From assembly GCA_016844745.1 (NCBI GenBank), contig JAERMQ010000011.1, forward strand, positions 1-64,000: 64,000 bases of DNA. The letters run 5' to 3'. Below are positions 55,641 to 64,000 of this stretch, piece after piece (within the stretch, counting starts at the first letter, position 1; every line of letters begins with the position of its first letter). The DNA is from Ignavibacteria bacterium. GTDB lineage: Bacteria; Bacteroidota; Ignavibacteria; Kapaibacteriales; UBA2268. Under the pieces are notes generated by a model. It did not search any database and was not told the DNA's origin. It worked only from the letters and a program-made list of their open reading frames with translations. Position numbers and translations under genes: made by a program.

Positions 55641-55859
55641 ATGAAGAAGAAAAGTAATATTGATGATGATGTAATGCTTCCTGAATATGATTTTTCTGGT
55701 GGCACAAGGAGCAAATATGCCGGACGTCTCGCAGAAGAGAATGGATATATAAAGATTGACCCGGTTGTAGCAAAGTATTTTAAAAAGTCCGAGGATATAA
55801 ATAAGTTCCTAATAGCGTTCATTGATTCCATTCCCTTAAAAAGTCAATCATCTTTATGA
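55641..55859 (+). CDS. small EYDF-family protein
   Basis: A 72-residue paralogue of 4872-5105 and 62958-63257: LPEYDFSGGTRSKYAGRLAEE, IKIDPVVAKYFKKSEDINKFLIAFIDSIP. It directly follows the retropepsin gene with an 18-nt gap, so it is a likely partner of the protease or its target. Role unproven. Confidence 0.7.
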   Translation: MKKKSNIDDDVMLPEYDFSGGTRSKYAGRLAEENGYIKIDPVVAKYFKKSEDINKFLIAFIDSIPLKSQSSL

Positions 55860-55904
55860 AGTATGCAAAAGGAGAGGTGTTCATTTTTCTTGAAGGAAAT
55901 CGTT

Positions 55905-55988
55905 CTACTTCGAGAGTACATCGTTCTGGGCAAGAGCCGGTGCGGCGTTTAAAAGAGCGACTAAACCGAAGCTCACTAAATTTTTCAT
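55905..55988 (-). pseudogene. signal peptide-only gene fragment
   Basis: Minus-strand ATG 55988 with GGAG upstream opens a 27-codon frame, MKNLVSFGLVALLNAAPALA followed by QNDVLSK and a stop. This is a complete signal peptide with AxA cleavage but no mature protein. It looks like the 5' end of a lost secreted gene. Confidence 0.6.
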
Positions 55989-56132
55989 TTCAAACTCCGA
56001 TTTTTGCTCAATAAACAGTTGAAAGGTGAAAAAGTTGCAAAATTAAAATAAGTATATTTTTTAGGGATATAGAATATTGAAATTAGTTATATAAAAAAAT
56101 TTTCTTGCTTTTTATATTTTTATTTTGTATAT

Positions 56133-56333
56133 TTGGATAGCTTAGTGTTATTTGCAAAATTTTTTTTGAGAGTGTTTATGACACGAGATTATTTGGTTAC
56201 AAAAGATATGGATTTCAAAGGGTGGCATGGGAATGCTGATTTCGGTATATTAAATCTTCACATTAAAAAAGTTAATAAAATCATAATTCAAAGTCCGCTA
56301 AACTTTTCTGCTGTTGTGAATGTGAGGAAATAA
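56133..56333 (+). CDS. doubtful small ORF
   Basis: 66 codons with no recognisable domain, perhaps from ATG 56178 (MTRDYLVTKDMDFKGWHGNADFG). Its position right before the 56357 gene is the only support. Confidence 0.25.
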   Translation: MDSLVLFAKFFLRVFMTRDYLVTKDMDFKGWHGNADFGILNLHIKKVNKIIIQSPLNFSAVVNVRK

Positions 56334-56356
56334 CTTATTCATACTTTTAATAAATT

Positions 56357-58897
56357 ATGAAAAATAGCAATCCGATTTCTCTAAAAATAAAACTTTTTGA
56401 ATTTGCTGAAGATTTTATAACAAGTTCAAAATTTTTATTTATATTTCTTCTATCATATTTAATATTAATACCAATAAGTTATTTTGAAAATGATACTTTT
56501 AAAAATATTTGGGATAATTTTATTTTAATTATTTTTTTATTGGGTTGTTTTTTTGGTGTAATTTTTATATATAATTTAATTAAAGAAAATTTAAAATACC
56601 ATCATATATTAGGTGTTTCTTTTTCTCTTTATTTTCTCCTTGGTTTTATGATTGTATTTAAATTTTTGGGACTTCAACCTATTCAAAGTTTTATTAATGT
56701 TATTTTTATAATTATATTATTTTTTTTATCATATGGTATTTTATTATACATTGAACTTTTTTCTTTTTTTAAAACCTATTTAGCACGAAATTTACATTTT
56801 GTCAAATCCTGTTCCAGACTTTTAATTCTTTATTCTTTTTGGTATGTTGTTGGTATTATCATATCACTTATTTCAATAATTAAAAATAACCCTTTTGAAT
56901 CAATAACAACAATAATTCTTTACACGTTTTCAATTATATATTTATATTATATTATTCAACATATATTGAAATATTTAACAAATATTATAATTTTAGATAA
57001 ACGTCAATTTATAATTGAAAGCAGTTTAGCATTGGTACTCCTTTTTGGTATAAATATAGCTTCTTTAATATCTTCTAATATTATTGATAATATGTTAATT
57101 TCAATTTATTTTCTTTTTATTTCTGTATTTTATTGTTTAAATTTTCCATCAAAGCGTAAATCATCTCCATTAATGTATTTATTCTTTTTTTTATTCCTTT
57201 TATATTATTTATTAGGTATTCTAAATATTAATTTATTTGAATTATTTAATTTTGCACAGAGCAATAATAAACAATTTACATTACAATTATTAATATCATT
57301 CTTTCAGTTATTAATAGCAGCTTCTATGTTAATCATAGCCTTTGTGAAAATAAGGAAAGAAAATATAGAAATTAATAAAGATACATATTACAATATTACA
57401 AGAGAAGATGCTAATAATGCAATTGATGATATTATCGAAAATGAAGGATTAAATTACGATTCCTTATTAAAATGCATGGGTGTTATTATTATTTCTAATG
57501 AATTTAATTATTTTAAAATTATTATTTCAAATGATAAAGAAATTGAGAATGAATTGAAAATATGTTTAGAAATATCAATTTTATGTATTGAATATAAAAT
57601 TAATAAAAAAGTAAGATTATATCCTGATATATCTGAAGAAGAAAAAAAAGATTTTGATGATAATGAAATTGATACATTTATTACTGAATCTGAGTATTTT
57701 ATTGATATTGAGGATGATGATAAATTTATATTATATCTAAAAAGTATTTTCCCAAATAATATTAAAGATAAAAATAATTACGATTTATATTTTAAAAATG
57801 AATACATTAGAAATTATCTTGATATTAATATATTGCAAAACGTTAAACCTCCAAGTACAAATATAATCGAAACATTAAAATATAAGTTTAGAACGTATAT
57901 TATTATTCTCTGTCTATCAGTTTTACTTATTTCTCAACTCCCAAATGAATTATTACACAATATATCTTATTTAAATCCAATAAGACTAATAAAATGGTTT
58001 AACATTAGAAAAAACGAAATTCAAATGAAATTTACAAATATTTATAAACCATTTATCAAAGACGAGTTTAAATCATATTATGCAAATCAATTATATAATT
58101 GGAATGATAATTTTCAAGAAAATAATAAAATAGACAATAAATATTTAAATGAAGAAGATTTCAAAAAAATGATTTTATGTTATAGCAATATTTTAAGTTT
58201 TTATAATAAAAAAGATTATTTATATAGTTTGATTATAAGTCAATTGGGTCATTGTTATTATCAAATTAAAGATTACAATAATTCATTAAATTGTTATAAA
58301 ATATTATTATTAGATAATAATAATAGAGATTTTAATTTATCTATGGTATCTCGTTGTTTAGTCGATATGGGAAAAAAAATCGAAGCAAGGAATTATTTAT
58401 TGTCCATAAAAGATAGTTTAAATGATTATATTTCAAGCAAAATAGAATTATCAAAAATATTTTTTGAAGAGAAAAATTATTTTGGAATAATTAATATATT
58501 AAAGAGATTTAAATTAAGAGAACTACCTTATAATATATTATATATTCAAGGATTAAGCTATTATTTTACAAATAATTATGATAATTCTCTAAAATATTTT
58601 CATGAAATTGAAAGAAGGGATGAATTTAAAAAAGATTTTGATATATATACTAATACAAATCTTTATTTAGCAAATATTTATTATACTAAAAAAGAATATT
58701 TTGAATCATCTGATTATTATTATAATTATTTTAATACTATCTTTAATAATAATATAACAATTGATACAAATATTATTAAATATTTTGGAATATCTATTGA
58801 ATCAACGAGAAAAAGGAATCCTTCTGATTATAGAATTGATGAATGGTTTAAATTATATAAAAAATTATGTTTTAATATAAATAGAAAGGATATATAG
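56357..58897 (+). CDS. A+T-rich membrane protein with C-terminal TPRs
   Basis: An 846-residue protein in extremely A+T-rich DNA. The first ~330 residues hold about ten hydrophobic helices (FLFIFLLSYLILIPISYF, FILIIFLLGCFFGVIFIYNLI). A charged cytoplasmic part follows (~340-510), one more helix (IIILCLSVLLISQLP, ~520), and then a C-terminal region with TPR-like units (YYQIKDYNNSLNCYKILLLDN, LANIYYTKKEYFESSDYYYNYF). I know no family of this shape. It may be a sensor or scaffold in the inner membrane. The low G+C suggests recent acquisition. Confidence 0.7.
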   Translation: MKNSNPISLKIKLFEFAEDFITSSKFLFIFLLSYLILIPISYFENDTFKNIWDNFILIIFLLGCFFGVIFIYNLIKENLKYHHILGVSFSLYFLLGFMIVFKFLGLQPIQSFINVIFIIILFFLSYGILLYIELFSFFKTYLARNLHFVKSCSRLLILYSFWYVVGIIISLISIIKNNPFESITTIILYTFSIIYLYYIIQHILKYLTNIIILDKRQFIIESSLALVLLFGINIASLISSNIIDNMLISIYFLFISVFYCLNFPSKRKSSPLMYLFFFLFLLYYLLGILNINLFELFNFAQSNNKQFTLQLLISFFQLLIAASMLIIAFVKIRKENIEINKDTYYNITREDANNAIDDIIENEGLNYDSLLKCMGVIIISNEFNYFKIIISNDKEIENELKICLEISILCIEYKINKKVRLYPDISEEEKKDFDDNEIDTFITESEYFIDIEDDDKFILYLKSIFPNNIKDKNNYDLYFKNEYIRNYLDINILQNVKPPSTNIIETLKYKFRTYIIILCLSVLLISQLPNELLHNISYLNPIRLIKWFNIRKNEIQMKFTNIYKPFIKDEFKSYYANQLYNWNDNFQENNKIDNKYLNEEDFKKMILCYSNILSFYNKKDYLYSLIISQLGHCYYQIKDYNNSLNCYKILLLDNNNRDFNLSMVSRCLVDMGKKIEARNYLLSIKDSLNDYISSKIELSKIFFEEKNYFGIINILKRFKLRELPYNILYIQGLSYYFTNNYDNSLKYFHEIERRDEFKKDFDIYTNTNLYLANIYYTKKEYFESSDYYYNYFNTIFNNNITIDTNIIKYFGISIESTRKRNPSDYRIDEWFKLYKKLCFNINRKDI

Positions 58898-59331
58898 AAT
58901 TATTCTTTTTAAAACATTATTTATCCTTTTTTTAAATATTTACTAAATTATATTCATTCTTGAGTAAAAATTATTTAAATCATTTTAATAATGTTTAATT
59001 ACTCTGTAAGTAACAATTATTTATAAAGATATTCACTCAATTCAAAAATTCTTTCAATGTAATATTATCTTTCTTAACTATATTTATTTCAATAATATTA
59101 CTATATATTCATTTATTCTCTATCAACTACAATTTTTTAATTCTATTTGCATTTCGGGTATAAATACTTCTTAAATATTAAAATAACTTTAAATACAAAG
59201 TGTCACCAAGCTTAGACTTAGGACGTCTATTAAATTCAAATGAAATATTCGCATGTTATTTTGTGAAAAATTTCATTATAACAAAGTTTTCGTAAATGGA
59301 TTAATAGAAATTTTATCCAATGTAGAATATT
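58898..59331. other. A+T-rich gene-free region
   Basis: No ORF supported; low-complexity T/A sequence. Nothing recognisable. Confidence 0.6.
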
Positions 59332-60876
59332 TTATCCATCCTCCCCTTCCTTCCCCTCCTTCAACTTCTTATAAATCATATTTACCGCAGCTGCAACAAA
59401 CCTCTGACGGTTAGCCGTGCGTTCCTTAGCATATACGAATTTCTCTGCCGTTGCGCCCAGCTCGTCTGCAAGACCAATCCATACCGTACCGACAGGCTTA
59501 TCTTCAGTGCCGCCCGAAGGACCCGCTATTCCCGTCAAGCTGATTCCGTAGTCAGTCGAGAATTTCAACCGCACATTCGCAGCTAATTCCCTTGCCGTTT
59601 CCTCACTAACCGCGCCATGCTTCTCGATGGTTTCGCTGCTAACATCTAACATATTGATTTTAGCTTCGTTGCTGTAAACAATCACACCACCCAAGAAGTA
59701 ATCCGAACTGCCGGCTAAGTCCGTAAATGCTGCACCTAACATCCCGCCCGTACAGGATTCCGCAACCGATACCGTCTTACCCTTCGATTTCAGCAGCTTG
59801 GCGGTAACTTCGAGGAGTGATTCATCCCCTTCGGCAAAAATCCATCGTCCGGCTCTCTCCTTAATTATTTTAGCAATCGAATCAATTTTAGCATTTGCTT
59901 CTTCTATATTCGCACCTACAACGCCAATCCTCAACCTTACTCCCTGGTACGACGGCAGGAATGCAAGGGATGCGCCTTTCAAAAAGGGACCGGGGGTCGG
60001 GGGTCGGGGGTCGGGAAATCCGTCACCAAAAAAGGGACCTGGGGTCGGGGATCGGGGGTCGGGAAATCCGTTCCCTGTTCCCTGTCCCCCGATCCCCGTT
60101 CCCTGTTCCCCGTTCCCCGTTCCCTGTCCCCCGTTCCCTGTTCCCTGTCCCCCGTTCCCCGTTCCCTGTCCCCCGTTCCCTGTTCCCTGTTCCCCGATCC
60201 CCGTTCCCTGTTCCCCGTTCCCCGTTCCCTGTCCCCCGTTCCCCGTTCCCTGTCCCCCGTTCCCCGACCCCACATCCCCAATAGCATCAGCCAACATCGA
60301 TTCGGGAATTCCCGTTGTCTGCAGGCTGCGATATACTACAACTTCATCGCCTCTTTTCTGCAACAGCTCGGAAATCAGAGGTAGAACATATTTCTGTGTT
60401 AGGTGCTTCATTTCGGCAGGCACTCCGGGAAGCGACACAATATATTTCCCATCGGTTTCGAATAACATACCGGGCGCAGTGCCATACTCATTAAACAGCG
60501 GCTTGCATTTGGAAGGGAGCATTGCCTGCGCTGCATTTCTTTCCGTTAGTTTATATCCGCGCCCTTCGAAGAATTTTTTCAAATAGCCCAAAACCTGCTT
60601 GTTTTCGACTAATTCGTCTGCGAAGTATTCCGTCAGGACTGGTTTGGTAATATCGTCGTGAGTTGGACCCAAGCCACCTGTGATGATTACAAAATCGGAT
60701 TCTGCATGAAGTACTGCAATTTGTTCAAGCATTACCTTTCGTTCATCGCCAACCGATAAGTGCTTCGTAATGATAGCGCCTAAAGCCGTGCATTGCGATG
60801 CAAGCCACGAAGCATTGGTATTTGTAATCTGTCCGATAAGGATTTCATCGCCAATTGTCAATATAGATATTTTCAT
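59332..60876 (-). CDS. cinA: CinA-like competence/damage protein with in-frame repeat array
   Basis: A 514-residue CinA protein. The N-terminal ~170 residues are a MoaB/Mog-type domain (GDEILIGQITNTNASWLA, ITGGLGPTHDDITKPVL, LPGVPAEMKHL). The C-terminus is the nicotinamide mononucleotide amidohydrolase domain (SVAESCTGGMLGAAFTDLAGSSDYFLGG, SLTGIAGPSGGTEDKPVGTVWIG). Between them, residues 203-300 are a Gly/Gln/Asn/Thr- and Pro-rich insertion encoded by tandem heptanucleotides (59977-60270), which lengthens the protein from the usual ~415 residues. Both domains appear intact, so it can probably fold. Confidence 0.92.
   Translation of the reverse strand: MKISILTIGDEILIGQITNTNASWLASQCTALGAIITKHLSVGDERKVMLEQIAVLHAESDFVIITGGLGPTHDDITKPVLTEYFADELVENKQVLGYLKKFFEGRGYKLTERNAAQAMLPSKCKPLFNEYGTAPGMLFETDGKYIVSLPGVPAEMKHLTQKYVLPLISELLQKRGDEVVVYRSLQTTGIPESMLADAIGDVGSGNGGQGTGNGGQGTGNGEQGTGIGEQGTGNGGQGTGNGGQGTGNGGQGTGNGEQGTGIGGQGTGNGFPDPRSPTPGPFFGDGFPDPRPPTPGPFLKGASLAFLPSYQGVRLRIGVVGANIEEANAKIDSIAKIIKERAGRWIFAEGDESLLEVTAKLLKSKGKTVSVAESCTGGMLGAAFTDLAGSSDYFLGGVIVYSNEAKINMLDVSSETIEKHGAVSEETARELAANVRLKFSTDYGISLTGIAGPSGGTEDKPVGTVWIGLADELGATAEKFVYAKERTANRQRFVAAAVNMIYKKLKEGKEGEDG
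59977..60270. repeat. heptanucleotide tandem array inside cinA
   Basis: 294 bp, mainly CCCTGTT/CCCCGTT/CCCCGAT heptamers, about 29 in 60066-60270, plus two ~85-bp stretches with GGGTCGG heptamers (59985-60065) where the G-rich strand is reversed. Its length is a multiple of three, and all six frames stay open. Confidence 0.95.
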
Positions 60877-61176
60877 AAATTTTCTCTTTTCAATTAATGT
60901 TCATTTATATATATAAAATTAGATGAGTTCCTACTAAAAACCAAATAATCATTAACAAAGTATAACTTTGGGTTGTGAAAGTACCTGATTATCATCATTA
61001 TTGATATTAAATTTTGATATAATCTCAATACCGTGTATTTTTGTAGTTCTTGAAACGTTTTAAATAAGTGCTAAAGTTATGTTTAATAATAAATCAGGTT
61101 GTTGCTTTTTTGACAATAGGTGTGAAGGAAATTATCTACCTGAAAACCTTATAGTTTACAGCCTAAAAGCCTAATT
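60877..61176. other. divergent promoter region of cinA and the 61177 gene
   Basis: A+T-rich, with a CAAAGTATAACTTTGGG palindrome near 60958. No ORF. Confidence 0.5.
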
Positions 61177-62562
61177 ATGAAAAAAATTACAAATTCATTG
61201 CTAATAATTTTTCTATTGCTTGTTAATTCAAACGCTTATGCCTCTGGCTCATTAATTGACTCAAGCAAATTAATATTCAAATTTGATTTTTCAAGTAAAT
61301 TGTACTATCATACTTCTGTTGATAACAATAGTTTGAAATTACCGGAAAATGCGATTTCAAGACGGAGCCGGGAAACCGGACTACGCGAAAGATGGGACCT
61401 GTCCGGCAATAACATTACTGATAACCCGCTATTTCATGGCGCCGGTTTTCCGGACTTTAAAGTATCAGCATCGCAATTTGGTTTTTCAGGTTGTGGCTCA
61501 TTAACCGGTGAGCACCGTGGTCAATCGTATGGAGTTTTTAATACAGATAACATTATCGTATTTCCAAAATACAGGATTGGTTTTGATACTTCGTTCAGCA
61601 TTTTCGATATACCGGTAGGATTGGGAGTATCAGTGGGGAATTATGATAATCTCCGGTTGTACGAAGGTCTTACAATGTATAATATCGATGTTCAGGGGAG
61701 CCATTGGTATGTTAAAGTATGGAAATTAAAGGCTGAATATAATAAAATAGCCGACCTGTTTATGAGTATAGGATTGAATATCAACGATGGGAATGATTAC
61801 ATCTTTTCATTAGAGAAATTAGAGTTAATCAAAGATTTGGCTTTAGACATTAAAGTAGGTTTTTACAATTATGACACATTTTTTTATAATTATTACGATA
61901 CCCCAAATGATAATGGAACTACTTTTTCAGCAGCTTTATCCTATATGGATTACCTCCGGATTTATGCCCAGTTTGCTAAGCGAAATGAACAGGAGTATTC
62001 TCCCTTTTACAATTTGGAAAACACCAATAACTATGCTTACCTGATTGGTTTGAGCGGTAAATATTCGGATGTTCGGTTTAAAATTTCAGGTCTTGCGGAA
62101 TATCGTAATTATGGGAATTATTTTAATAGCGGCTACAACCTTGAGAATGTTTATTACAGGGATACATCCAAAGGTACTTATGCAAACTCGGTTGGCGCGA
62201 ATCTTTATCCTTTGTATTATTTAGACCGTCCATTCGGGCAGTGGGCTGTATTTTCAGAATTTCAGGGTACGGATATCAGCGGATATGTATTTAATATCGA
62301 TACCCGTGTCCGTTTAATAGATAAGTTGCATGCTTACATTAACTTAGATTATAATACATTTACTATTGACAAGGGAAGCCTGAATTATTTTTTCTATAAC
62401 TATGGTTTGGGTTATGAACCCGCCGAAGACTGTTTTATAAAATTAACGATTACAAATAAAACAATGAATCTTGACAAGCATTTTCCTACATTTTATATGT
62501 ATGAAATTCCGGTGTTCATGCTCAGTGCAGGTATAAAGTTTGGGAAGGATTTATCGAGATAG
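61177..62562 (+). CDS. exported, probable outer-membrane barrel protein
   Basis: A 461-residue protein with a signal peptide (MKKITNSLLIIFLLLVNSNAYA). The mature part is rich in Tyr, Asn, Gly and alternating strands (GFDTSFSIFDIPVGLGVSVGNYDNL), fitting a beta-barrel; it ends MLSAGIKFGKDLSR. No family recognised. It may be a DUF-type Bacteroidota outer-membrane protein. Confidence 0.65.
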   Translation: MKKITNSLLIIFLLLVNSNAYASGSLIDSSKLIFKFDFSSKLYYHTSVDNNSLKLPENAISRRSRETGLRERWDLSGNNITDNPLFHGAGFPDFKVSASQFGFSGCGSLTGEHRGQSYGVFNTDNIIVFPKYRIGFDTSFSIFDIPVGLGVSVGNYDNLRLYEGLTMYNIDVQGSHWYVKVWKLKAEYNKIADLFMSIGLNINDGNDYIFSLEKLELIKDLALDIKVGFYNYDTFFYNYYDTPNDNGTTFSAALSYMDYLRIYAQFAKRNEQEYSPFYNLENTNNYAYLIGLSGKYSDVRFKISGLAEYRNYGNYFNSGYNLENVYYRDTSKGTYANSVGANLYPLYYLDRPFGQWAVFSEFQGTDISGYVFNIDTRVRLIDKLHAYINLDYNTFTIDKGSLNYFFYNYGLGYEPAEDCFIKLTITNKTMNLDKHFPTFYMYEIPVFMLSAGIKFGKDLSR

Positions 62563-62609
62563 AAAGGAATTTCTATTTTTTCCCTTTTGTCAGAAGTTCC
62601 TTTTCCCTA

Positions 62610-62632
62610 CAGTCAGAAGTTCCTTCTGACTA
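62610..62632. repeat. palindromic repeat GTCAGAAG...CTTCTGAC, copy 2
   Basis: Identical 23 bp to 8069-8091, with a second partial copy just before it. Confidence 0.85.
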
Positions 62633-62693
62633 CCATTGATATAAAGAATTATTTAATCCGGAAAAAGGATATATAATGTTCCCCAAGACCCCA

Positions 62694-62825
62694 GAGGCTG
62701 TCTCAAAAGTCAACAAGAATGTCATTCGTAAGCGAAGTGAAGAATCCATAAACAGCATTGGGAGTGGATTCTTCGCTTCGCTCTGAATGACATTCTTCCC
62801 ATTTTTGGACTTATGATACAGCCTC
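62694..62825. mobile_element. 132-bp MITE-like element with GAGGCTGTCTC ends
   Basis: 18-bp terminal inverted repeats at 62694-62711 and 62808-62825 match at 16 positions and resemble IS1182-type ends. A second inner stem (62716-62748 with 62766-62797) forms a long hairpin around ACAGCATTGGGAGT. No transposase. Confidence 0.65.
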
Positions 62826-62957
62826 TCTACAAACTAACTCCTACAGTCTAAACCCCTAAATACCTGCTTTTTATAAATGCAATAATTTAGCATACAAAAT
62901 TAAGAAGTTCTGAGCGTCGTTATATCTTTCACAGAATAAATATGATTTTCGATTTAT

Positions 62958-63257
62958 TTAATCTGAGTAAGTTACTCTTTTTCTTGTCTTGGGAATTGCC
63001 TTAATAATTTCTCTTAAAGCATTATTGACATCATGGGATGTTTTGAAAACCTCAAGAACATCATTATCGATTTTAATAAATGTTGCTTTTTCTGATAATA
63101 GCTTTTCATAAGTTTCTTTATCAGGTGAATATACGGTTACAGTATAACCTTCGGACATTTGTTTATGATATTTTCCTCGAACGCCTTTACTATAATCAAA
63201 GTTGTATTCCTCCTTCATAAAGTCGTCCGGTATTTTCTTTTTATTTAGATTCTTCAT
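62958..63257 (-). CDS. EYDF-family protein, longer variant
   Basis: A 99-residue paralogue of 4872-5105 and 55641-55859: MKEEYNFDYSKGVRGKYHKQM, then an inserted segment (TVTVYSPDKETYEKLLSEKATF) and IDNDVLEVFKTSHDVNNALREIIKAIPKTRKR. The insertion makes it longer than the others. It lies 18 nt after the gene 63276-63572, possibly its partner. Confidence 0.65.
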   Translation of the reverse strand: MKNLNKKKIPDDFMKEEYNFDYSKGVRGKYHKQMSEGYTVTVYSPDKETYEKLLSEKATFIKIDNDVLEVFKTSHDVNNALREIIKAIPKTRKRVTYSD

Positions 63258-63275
63258 AATTTTTCCTTTCTTGTT

Positions 63276-63572
63276 TTATAGCTCATTAATTAATTCCCTT
63301 GCCGGACGTGCTTTCATTTTGCCCTTCTTAATTAAATTCACTTCTTTAACAGCCCTGCGAATACCTTCTTTGATTTCCTCTTTATTGTTATTTAAAATAT
63401 AAGTATCAATAATATCCTTGAAATTAGTTGGAATTTTTAACAATTCTTTGCATAAATCCTCGGTAAACTCTTCTGAATGCTTGTTATTCCATACATTATT
63501 TTGATATATAAGAGATTCTAGAGAAATTAGCTTTGCTGATTCAGTAATCTCAATTCTAGTTCTGTTTTTCAT
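63276..63572 (-). CDS. hypothetical protein upstream of EYDF gene
   Basis: A 98-residue helical protein (RIEITESAKLISLESLIYQNNVWNNK, KEGIRRAVKEVNLIKKGKMKARPARELI). No known family. It starts with ATG and ends 18 nt before the EYDF gene, so the two are likely a module. Either could be the toxin or antitoxin, if this is a TA pair. Confidence 0.55.
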   Translation of the reverse strand: MKNRTRIEITESAKLISLESLIYQNNVWNNKHSEEFTEDLCKELLKIPTNFKDIIDTYILNNNKEEIKEGIRRAVKEVNLIKKGKMKARPARELINEL

Positions 63573-63851
63573 AGTTTATATGTGGGGTGCTCCCCATTTG
63601 TAGGACAGAAAATACCTTTATATAAGGTGGATTTCTGCTTAAATTAAAATTAATAAATTAATTGTTATAATAATAACTTTTTCTTTTTTTGCTTCTTTTT
63701 TTCTTTTTGTTAATAACTCAATTTTTGTTGAAAACTTTTTTCCTTAACTCCGTAATTCTTTCTATTTCATAATATTACATTATTTGTACCATTCCAATTC
63801 TTTTCAACATCATTTCAACATTTCTTTTCAATTGTTGTGCATAACTTCTTC

Positions 63852-64000
63852 TCATAAATCAAAGTACACTTCCGCAGGTGTCCTGTAATCTAAAGCCTGA
63901 TGTGGTCTGCACTCGTTATAAAACTTAATATATTCCTTTAATCCTGCAAACATCTCTTTGCCGTCATCCTGCGAATGCAAATATACATATTCATATTTTA
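63852..64000 (-). mobile_element. IS3-family transposase (rve_3 end), partial
   Basis: The minus strand encodes KYEYVYLHSQDDGKEMFAGL...YNECRPHQALDYRTPAEVYF and a stop, the C-terminal end of an IS3/IS481 integrase-type transposase (NxxRPHxALxxxTP motif). It continues past the window edge. The earlier catalytic residues are not visible. Confidence 0.85.

Larger units (their letters stand above)
62563..62957. other. 395-bp repeat-rich region
   Basis: Carries a copy of the GTCAGAAG palindrome (62610-62632) and the MITE-like element 62694-62825. No coding sequence. Confidence 0.75.

Noticed and set aside
59977-60270. CRISPR array
   Set aside because: Units are contiguous 7-mers without spacers.
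59979-60287. Arg/Gly-rich minus-strand frame in the array
   Set aside because: Another frame of the same repeats; no start context or homology.
59798-60586. Long proline-rich plus-strand frame opposite cinA
   Set aside because: It is open only because the heptamer array has no stops in any frame; its ends are the antisense of conserved CinA.
1-64000. tRNA or rRNA genes
   Set aside because: I scanned the gene-free stretches for T-loop motifs and acceptor pairs and found none; a covariance-model search would settle this.

Overview
The window most likely comes from the FCB group, probably an Ignavibacteria/Kapabacteria-like member of the Bacteroidota-Chlorobiota line. The evidence is a PorQ-like outer-membrane protein, six proteins ending in type IX secretion (T9SS) sorting domains, a Bacteroidota-style serine palmitoyltransferase, an A+T-rich background, and TAnnTTTG-type promoter elements (clearest before rpsD). 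The lineage is an inference from gene families, not from a marker tree.

Layout. 0-13.9 kb is a mosaic: a 5'-cut T9SS repeat protein, a nucleotidyltransferase/unknown/PIN cassette, hydantoinase A, a broken ISL3 transposase, a WD40-like T9SS protein cut at its 5' end, a molybdopterin oxidoreductase large subunit, small toxin-antitoxin-like genes, a hicB gene cut by a transposase remnant, a small ABC system and a decayed retropepsin gene. 14-25 kb is an ordered minus-strand block: PorQ operon with a metallophosphatase, a small membrane protein, a thioesterase, a HIT protein, a 1582-residue T9SS cargo and a 563-residue Rossmann protein. 25.4-29 kb holds a BNR-repeat T9SS protein and a POT-family transporter. 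30-46.5 kb carries tex, serine palmitoyltransferase, gltX, a lipoprotein with an NtrC-type regulator, a porin-like barrel, bamD, a giant subtilase and a GLUG-repeat protein. 46.9-49.3 kb has a lone rpsD and hydantoinase B. From 49.5 kb accessory genes return: MNT, ORF6N, TPR proteins, HicB, DUF2442/DUF4160, an FAD-subunit remnant, a retropepsin with a small partner, a very A+T-rich TM/TPR protein, cinA with an in-frame heptanucleotide array, an outer-membrane protein and an IS3-type transposase end.

How the genes relate. PorQ and the T9SS cargos point to an active cell-surface secretion system; BamD and the barrel proteins serve the outer membrane. HyuA and HyuB, normally adjacent, lie 43 kb apart, and the oxidoreductase large subunit and a truncated FAD subunit are likewise separated, which suggests rearrangement. 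The intergenic DNA is full of short palindromic elements in several families; two of them sit in frame inside protein-coding genes (the oxidoreductase gene and cinA). I found no tRNA, rRNA or CRISPR array.
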